A program made the position numbers and the translations under genes. From Microbacterium sp. ACRRU (GTDB lineage Bacteria > Actinomycetota > Actinomycetes > Actinomycetales > Microbacteriaceae), in NCBI RefSeq assembly GCF_022346945.1, contig NZ_JAKRNI010000017.1, positions 1 to 64,000 on the forward strand: 64,000 bases of DNA, written 5' to 3'. Position 1 is the stretch's first letter, and each line of letters starts with the position of its first letter. Below the pieces are notes generated by a model. It worked only from the letters and a program-made list of their open reading frames with translations. It had not been told where the DNA came from and searched no databases. This document shows, one piece after another, positions 58,985-64,000 of the stretch.

Positions 58985-60565
58985 GTGAGTCAAGGAGAGA
59001 TCCCCCGCCGGTGGGCGGGACTGGTGTTCATCAGCATCGCCGTGTCGCTGATCATCGTGGATTCGACGATCGTCAACGTCGCCGTACCGTCCATCGTCGA
59101 GGAGCTCCGCATCTCCTCCACCGAGGTTCAGTGGGTGCAGGAGGCGTACACCCTCGTCTTCGCGTCGCTGCTCCTGGTGTTCGGAAGCCTCGCGGACCGG
59201 GTCGGACGACGACGCCTCATGCTCATCGGGGTCACCGTGTTCGCTCTCGCCTCGATCGCGGCCGCCGTGACCCCCAGCGGCGGGCTCCTCATCCTCGCCC
59301 GGCTGGTCCAGGGCATCGGCGGCTCAATGATCCTCCCCACGACCCTCTCGCTCATCAACGCCACGTTCCACGGACGCGAGCGCGGCATCGCGTTCGCCGT
59401 GTGGGGGTCGACAATCGGCGGAATGGCCGCCGTCGGACCGCTGCTGGGCGGATGGCTGACCACCGCCTTCTCCTGGCGCTGGGCCTTCGGGATCAACATC
59501 CCCCTCGGCATCCTCATCGTCATCGGCGTGCTCTTCACGGTGGCCGAGTCGCGCAGCGACAGGCGGGAGTCGATCGACGGCATCGGCGCCGTGCTGTCGG
59601 TGACGACGATGGCCCCGCTCGTCTTCGGACTCATCGAGGGCCGCACCTACGGCTGGTGGACGGTCGAGCAGACGCCGCAGATCGGCCCCTGGGAATGGTC
59701 GCTGCCCCTGTCGCCCGTGCCGATCGCTTTCGCGCTGGCCGCCGTCTCGCTCGTCGCCTTCGTCGCGTGGGGCGCCCACCGCCAGCGCACCGGGCGCTCG
59801 ACCCTGCTCGCTCTCGGCCTGTTCCGCATCGCGTCCTTCCGCAACGGCAACATCGCCGCTGCCGTCGTCTCCCTCGGCGAGTTCGGCATCATCCTCGCCC
59901 TGCCCCTGTGGCTGCAGTTCGTCGTCGGCTTCGACGCCCTGCAGACGGGGCTCCTGCTGCTCTCGCTCGCCATCGGGTCGTTCGTCGCGAGCGGTATCGC
60001 GGGCGCGTTGAGCGGTCGCGCTGCGCCGGTGTGGATCGTACGTGCGGGCCTCGCGGCCGAGATCATCGGGGTGGCGGGGGTCGCCCTGACCATCGGACCG
60101 GATGCCACATGGGGCCCGCTCATCCCGTTCCTGTTCATCTACGGCGTCGGAGTCGGCCTCGCCACGGCGCAGCTCACCGGGGTCGTATTGGCCGAGGTCC
60201 CCGCGGGCGAGAGCGGAGCCGCGTCCGGGACGCAATCGACGTCGCGCCAACTGGGGGCGGCACTGGGGGTGGCGATCCTCGGGACGGTCCTGTTCTCGAC
60301 CACGTCCGGCGTTCTCGCGGCCTCCCTCGACAACCGCGGGCTGCCGACCGAGCAGCGGGACCAGGTGGTGTCGCAGGTGGTGGACAGCGCGGGTGGGGCG
60401 ATCCTCGGGCTCGAGCAGTCGCCGCAGACACGCGACATCGCCGAGGACGCGCGAGCCGCCTTCAGCGACGGCACGCGCGCCGCCTTCACCGCGGCCGGCT
60501 TCCTCACGCTCGGCCTGGCCTCGACGCTGACGCTGGGGACGGCCCGGGTCAGGTCTCGCGAGTGA
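58985..60565 (+). CDS. DHA2 family MFS transporter (EmrB/QacA type, 14 membrane segments)
   Basis: This 526-residue proton-driven multidrug exporter opens RRWAGLVFISIAVSLIIVDSTIVNVAVPSIVEELRISSTEVQWVQEAYTLVFASLLLVFG, with the conserved D of motif D1 in helix 1. The loop motif ADRVGRRRLMLIG is near residue 70, and motif C-like GGSMILPTTLSLINATFHGRERGIAFAVWG near 113. GESGAASGTQSTSRQLGAALGVAILG near residue 409 belongs to the second half. A large loop follows helix 13. The GTG is chosen because the operator palindrome directly precedes it. It overlaps the convergent transglutaminase gene by 17 bp at the 3' end, an unusual arrangement. Its product exports drugs or metabolites. Confidence 0.94.
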   Translation: MSQGEIPRRWAGLVFISIAVSLIIVDSTIVNVAVPSIVEELRISSTEVQWVQEAYTLVFASLLLVFGSLADRVGRRRLMLIGVTVFALASIAAAVTPSGGLLILARLVQGIGGSMILPTTLSLINATFHGRERGIAFAVWGSTIGGMAAVGPLLGGWLTTAFSWRWAFGINIPLGILIVIGVLFTVAESRSDRRESIDGIGAVLSVTTMAPLVFGLIEGRTYGWWTVEQTPQIGPWEWSLPLSPVPIAFALAAVSLVAFVAWGAHRQRTGRSTLLALGLFRIASFRNGNIAAAVVSLGEFGIILALPLWLQFVVGFDALQTGLLLLSLAIGSFVASGIAGALSGRAAPVWIVRAGLAAEIIGVAGVALTIGPDATWGPLIPFLFIYGVGVGLATAQLTGVVLAEVPAGESGAASGTQSTSRQLGAALGVAILGTVLFSTTSGVLAASLDNRGLPTEQRDQVVSQVVDSAGGAILGLEQSPQTRDIAEDARAAFSDGTRAAFTAAGFLTLGLASTLTLGTARVRSRE

Positions 60566-61394
60566 TCGTGACCCTGACCTTGAGCTGACTCTTCCCCGGC
60601 CCGGCGTAGACGCCGCGCAGCGGCGGGACGTCGTTGTAGTCGCGTCCACGTCCGACGAGCACGTGCCGGTCGCCGATCTCGATGTTGTTGGTCGGGTCGA
60701 AGCCCTGCCAGTCACCGGCGAACCACTCGACCCACGCGTGCGACTCGCCGGTGACGGCCTCGCCGACCTCGGCGGACGGTTTGGGGTGCAGGTAGCCCGA
60801 CACGTACCGCGCGGGAATGCCGACTTCGCGCAGCGCCCCCAGGGTGATGTGCGCGATGTCCTGACACACGCCCTTCCGGGCCTCCCACGCGTCCACGGCG
60901 GTGGAGTGCACGCCCGTGACGCCCTGCATGTAGTCGATCGCTTCACCCACGGCCTCGGCGATCGCGTGCGCGGCCGGCCCCGGACGGTCATGGCGGGCCG
61001 CGACCGCGCGAGCCATCTCCGCCACCTCGGGGTGCGGCGTCGTCCGTCGTGTCTGAGTGAGCTGTTCGACCGTGGCGATGGACTTGGATGCCTGCTCTCG
61101 CAACTCCTCCCACGTGATGTCGGCGTGCTCGATCGGGCGCGGGCGCACCTCGACCAGGGAGCGGGCCGTGATCGTCAGCCCCGAGTGCGGCGAGAGCACG
61201 TCGAAGGCCGCGACCCGCGTGCCGAAGTAGTCGACGTACTGGTTCACCGACGTCGACGGCTCGATGTCGAGCGACGAGCTCAGCACGAACTGGCTGTCCG
61301 TGGACACCGGCAGCATGCGGGCCTCGTTGTACGAGGCCACGACGTCACCCGGGTAGGTGAACCCGGTCTGGTGCTCGATGCGCAGGCGCTTCAC
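60549..61394 (-). CDS. Transglutaminase-like protein (bacterial N-terminal plus catalytic domain)
   Basis: This 281-residue protein pairs a bacterial transglutaminase-like N-terminal domain (RLRIEHQTGFTYPGDVVASYNEARMLP) with a transglutaminase/protease-like catalytic domain. The catalytic triad residues appear as cysteine in EARKGVCQDIAHI near residue 172, histidine in GESHAWVEWFAGDWQGFDPTNN near residue 217, and aspartate in that same segment. It is the last gene of an operon with alpha-E and ATP-grasp proteins; the GTG start overlaps the alpha-E stop by 4 bp. This trio is widespread in bacteria and is thought to make or process a peptide, but its product is not established. Confidence 0.92.
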   Translation of the reverse strand: MKRLRIEHQTGFTYPGDVVASYNEARMLPVSTDSQFVLSSSLDIEPSTSVNQYVDYFGTRVAAFDVLSPHSGLTITARSLVEVRPRPIEHADITWEELREQASKSIATVEQLTQTRRTTPHPEVAEMARAVAARHDRPGPAAHAIAEAVGEAIDYMQGVTGVHSTAVDAWEARKGVCQDIAHITLGALREVGIPARYVSGYLHPKPSAEVGEAVTGESHAWVEWFAGDWQGFDPTNNIEIGDRHVLVGRGRDYNDVPPLRGVYAGPGKSQLKVRVTITRET

Positions 61395-62323
61395 GAGATC
61401 TCTCCGATCCAGGCGGGCTCGGCCTGCGTGGGGAAGAACCGCGAACGGATGGCCTCGGATGCCTCTCGGGTCACGGTCTGCACGCGCTGCATGTGCTCGG
61501 GGAGTTCCGCGAGGATGTCGCTGATCGGGCGGTACTCGAGATCGTTGCGGATCTGTCCCAGCGCCCGGAGCACCGTGTTGGAGTGGCCCACGCGGTCGGC
61601 ACGGGGATCGATGGCGCTCATGCAGTCCTCGGCGCGCTGGATGGAATAGATGATCGACCGGGGGAAGAGGCGGTCCAGCAACAGGAACTCCGCGGCGTTG
61701 CGGGCGCTCGGCATACCCCGATAGGTGCGCAGATATGCCTCGTACGCCCCGCACGAGCGGAGGATCGTCGTCCAGGACGGACCCGACACCTCGGTGAGCG
61801 ACCGGGTCGCGAGCAACCGGGCGGTCATGTCGGTGCGCTCGATGCTGCGGCCGAGCGTGAAGAACTGCCATGCCTCGTCGCGGTTCGTGGACGAGTCGAC
61901 GATGCCGATTGCGAGCGCCGCGCGCTCGCGCACCCACTGGAAGAACTCGTGCACCTTGTCGGTCTGCAGGCGCCGTGGCATCCGAGAGTTCGTCGTGTTG
62001 AGGATCTCCCACAGCTCGGTCGAGACGATCTCGCGCGCGCGGCGGGCGTTCTCTCGTGCCGCGGTGAGCGAGTACGCGATGCTCGACGGGTTCATGCGGT
62101 CGACCGCGAGTCGCGCCAGCACGTCGTCGCGTCGCACGCTGTCGACGTTCTCGGGGAAGGCCGACCCCATCACGCTCAACAGCGACCGGCATGCGGTGTC
62201 CTCGTCGATCCAGGGGTCCTCGAGGAGGAGCTGGAGGTGGACGTCGAGGATGCGCGCGGTGCCGTCGGACCGCTCGATGTAGCGGCCGATCCAGAACAGC
62301 GATTCGGCGATGCGGCTCAGCAC
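61391..62323 (-). CDS. Alpha-E domain-containing protein
   Basis: This 310-residue all-helical protein opens LSRIAESLFWIGRYIERSDGTARILDVHLQLLL, the typical alpha-E beginning. It continues LGRSIERTDMTARLLATRSL near residue 169 and ends AIRSRFFPTQAEPAWIGEIS. It is a constant partner of circularly permuted ATP-grasp and transglutaminase-like proteins; the mechanistic role is unknown. The GTG start lies inside the ATP-grasp gene, overlapping its stop by 7 bp, with GAGGTG as ribosome-binding site. It is cytoplasmic. Confidence 0.92.
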   Translation of the reverse strand: MLSRIAESLFWIGRYIERSDGTARILDVHLQLLLEDPWIDEDTACRSLLSVMGSAFPENVDSVRRDDVLARLAVDRMNPSSIAYSLTAARENARRAREIVSTELWEILNTTNSRMPRRLQTDKVHEFFQWVRERAALAIGIVDSSTNRDEAWQFFTLGRSIERTDMTARLLATRSLTEVSGPSWTTILRSCGAYEAYLRTYRGMPSARNAAEFLLLDRLFPRSIIYSIQRAEDCMSAIDPRADRVGHSNTVLRALGQIRNDLEYRPISDILAELPEHMQRVQTVTREASEAIRSRFFPTQAEPAWIGEIS

Positions 62324-64000
62324 GACGACACCTCCCCCTGCTGCTGTTGCTGCTCGGCCTGGGGCCCGTGCTGCACGCCGGCGTCGGCCTGCTGCTGCTG
62401 CTCCTGCTGATCGCGGTCGGCGCGCAGATCCCGCGGCGCCGTCGCGGGGGCGGGCTGGCCGTCGTAGACGATCGGGATCGCCTCGGTCACGGCCGCCTGA
62501 TCTGCGACGAGCCCGGAAACCCCGTTGCCCTGGCCGTACTCGACGTGGGAGGGGGCGGACCCGCCCACGACCCACGTGTCCTTCGAGCCGCCGCCCTGGC
62601 TCGAGTTCACCACGAGCTGCCCCTCGGGAAGGGCGACGCGAGTGAGACCGCCGGGCAGCACCCAGATGTCGTCGCCATCGTTGACCGCGAAGGGCCGAAG
62701 GTCGGCGTGGCGGGGACGCATCCCATCCTCGACGAGGGTGGGGATCGTCGAGAGCATGACGACGGGCTGCGCGATCCAGCCGCGCGGGTCCGCGAGCAGA
62801 CGCCGACGCAGCTTCTCGAGCTCTGCCGGCGAGGCATCCGGCCCGACGACCAGCCCCTTGCCGCCCGAGCCGTCGACGGGTTTGACCACGAGCTCGTCGA
62901 GACGGTCGAGCACCTCTTCGAGCGCCCCCGGATCCTCCAACCGCCACGTGTCGACGTTCTTCAGGATCGGCTCCTCGGCGAGGTAGTACCGGATCAGATC
63001 GGGCACGTAGGTGTACAGCAGCTTGTCGTCGGCGACGCCGTTGCCCACGGCGTTCGCGATGGTCACGTTGCCCAGGCGCGCCGCGAGCATGAGACCCGGC
63101 GCGCCGAGCATCGAGTCGGCGCGGAACTGCAGCGGATCGAGGAAATCGTCGTCGACGCGGCGGTAGATGACGTCGACGCGCTGCGGACCGCGGGTCGTGC
63201 GCATGAACACCTTCCCGCCGATGCACAGCAGGTCACGGCCCTCGACGAGCTCGACGCCCATGAGCCGCGCGAGCAGCGTGTGCTCGTAGTAGGCGGAGTT
63301 GTAGACACCGGGGGTGAGGACGACGATGTTCGGGTCGTCGATGCCGGGCGGGGCCGAGGCGCGCAGCGCCGCGAGCAGCTTGTTGGGGTAGTCGCCGACC
63401 GGGCGCACGCGCATCGAGACGAAGAGCTCCGGCAGTGTCTGCGCCATGACCCGCCGGTTGGAGATGACGTAGGACACGCCCGAGGGCACCCGCACGTTGT
63501 CTTCGAGCACGCGCATCTCACCGTGCTCGTCGCGGATGAGGTCGATACCCGACACTTGGATCCGCACCCCGTTGGCGCTGCGGATGCCGGCGGCCTGACG
63601 ATAGAAGTACTGCGACGACGAGATGAGCCCCGCCGGAAGGATGCCATCGCGCACGCAGTGCTGATTGCCGTAGGCGTCGTCGAGGAACGCCTCCAGGGCC
63701 CGCACCCGCTGCTTCACACCCGCTTCGATGCGCGACCACTCGTCGTAGGCGATGACCCGGGGCACGGCATCCAGAGGGAAAGGACGCTCCTCGCCCGCGA
63801 AGTCGAACGTGACGCCCTGGGCGAGGTACGAGCTGGCGAGCGAGTCGGTACGGCCGCGCAACTCTTCCTGGGTCATCTGCGCCAGCGTCTGGTAGAGCTC
63901 CCGATACGCCTCCCGCGAGGGCGCGGCGTCACCGGGGGCGGCGGGGACACCGAACATCTCGTCGTAGGCCGGGATGCCGGATGCGGTCTTGCGCGGCGCC
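62317..64000 (-). CDS. Circularly permuted ATP-grasp protein (5' end outside the window)
   Basis: This is an ATP-grasp ligase-like enzyme whose N-terminus lies beyond the right edge. The frame is open to base 64000, reading PRKTASGIPAYDEMFGVP, so the methionine at 63957 is internal and not the start. Recognisable segments are FPLDAVPRVIAYDEWSRIEAGV, NVRVPSGVSYVISNRR, GVYNSAYYEHTLLARLMGVELVEG, and VVKPVDGSGGKGLVVGPDA with the ATP-grasp glycine loop. The C-terminal 35 residues are rich in glutamine, including runs of three to five, encoded by CAG-type triplets at about 62333-62410. It precedes alpha-E and transglutaminase genes with a 7-bp overlap. Confidence 0.92.
   Translation of the reverse strand, partial: APRKTASGIPAYDEMFGVPAAPGDAAPSREAYRELYQTLAQMTQEELRGRTDSLASSYLAQGVTFDFAGEERPFPLDAVPRVIAYDEWSRIEAGVKQRVRALEAFLDDAYGNQHCVRDGILPAGLISSSQYFYRQAAGIRSANGVRIQVSGIDLIRDEHGEMRVLEDNVRVPSGVSYVISNRRVMAQTLPELFVSMRVRPVGDYPNKLLAALRASAPPGIDDPNIVVLTPGVYNSAYYEHTLLARLMGVELVEGRDLLCIGGKVFMRTTRGPQRVDVIYRRVDDDFLDPLQFRADSMLGAPGLMLAARLGNVTIANAVGNGVADDKLLYTYVPDLIRYYLAEEPILKNVDTWRLEDPGALEEVLDRLDELVVKPVDGSGGKGLVVGPDASPAELEKLRRRLLADPRGWIAQPVVMLSTIPTLVEDGMRPRHADLRPFAVNDGDDIWVLPGGLTRVALPEGQLVVNSSQGGGSKDTWVVGGSAPSHVEYGQGNGVSGLVADQAAVTEAIPIVYDGQPAPATAPRDLRADRDQQEQQQQADAGVQHGPQAEQQQQQGEVSSC

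Overview
The window is high-GC (roughly 70% by eye) actinobacterial chromosome. Protein families, a short actinobacterial TatA, F420/flavin-type LLM oxidoreductases, the circularly permuted ATP-grasp/alpha-E/transglutaminase trio and many probable leaderless genes point to Microbacteriaceae, most likely Microbacterium or a close relative. No rRNA, tRNA or CRISPR array was seen.

Layout. 1-8.2 kb holds housekeeping genes (photolyase, Asp23-like protein, LLM oxidoreductase, prephenate dehydratase, phosphoglucomutase, zinc alcohol dehydrogenase) with a 0.7-kb island of three 104-bp palindromic repeats at 6536-7038. 8.3-13.4 kb holds an AGCS amino-acid symporter and a LacI-controlled galT-galK operon whose promoter carries two matching operators. 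13.5-19.4 kb is a maltose/oligosaccharide operon read leftwards: lacI-malE-malF-malG-GH13, the joints overlapping by 4 bp or separated by only a few bases. 19.5-24.8 kb holds an LLM oxidoreductase and a tight leftward operon of MMPL transporter, lipoate ligase and a DNA methyltransferase.

24.8-53.3 kb looks like one accessory metabolic locus. It contains two very large secreted glucose/sorbosone-dehydrogenase-like proteins, two WxL/DUF916 cell-wall sets (one with a small LPXTG protein), a TatA, a Tat-exported sugar isomerase, a ROK regulator, a ribose-type ABC importer with its binding protein, a Gfo/Idh/MocA oxidoreductase and a second, cytoplasmic TIM-barrel isomerase. It closes with a six-gene overlapping operon that resembles the ebo cluster: myo-inositol-phosphate-synthase-like protein, EboC (UbiA), isomerase-EboA fusion, EboB, EboE and an EboF-like phosphatase. 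Several promoters of this locus share a CAAAAGTTG / CTTTTGCTTG element on or next to the -35 box, suggesting one regulon, plausibly under the ROK protein.

53.4-64 kb holds an alpha/beta hydrolase, a small scar with a truncated IS transposase, a lower-GC membrane gene and a truncated SSB-like gene, then MarR-MFS, a LuxR-type regulator beside a DHA2 efflux pump, and the transglutaminase/alpha-E/ATP-grasp operon, which runs off the right edge.

Part of the 24.8-53.3 kb logic can be read from the sequence. Secreted enzymes would oxidise or trim sugars outside the cell, the ABC system would import the product, and the Gfo/Idh/MocA and TIM-barrel enzymes would process it inside. The ebo-like operon would build or export a metabolite. 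The substrate cannot be named from sequence alone.
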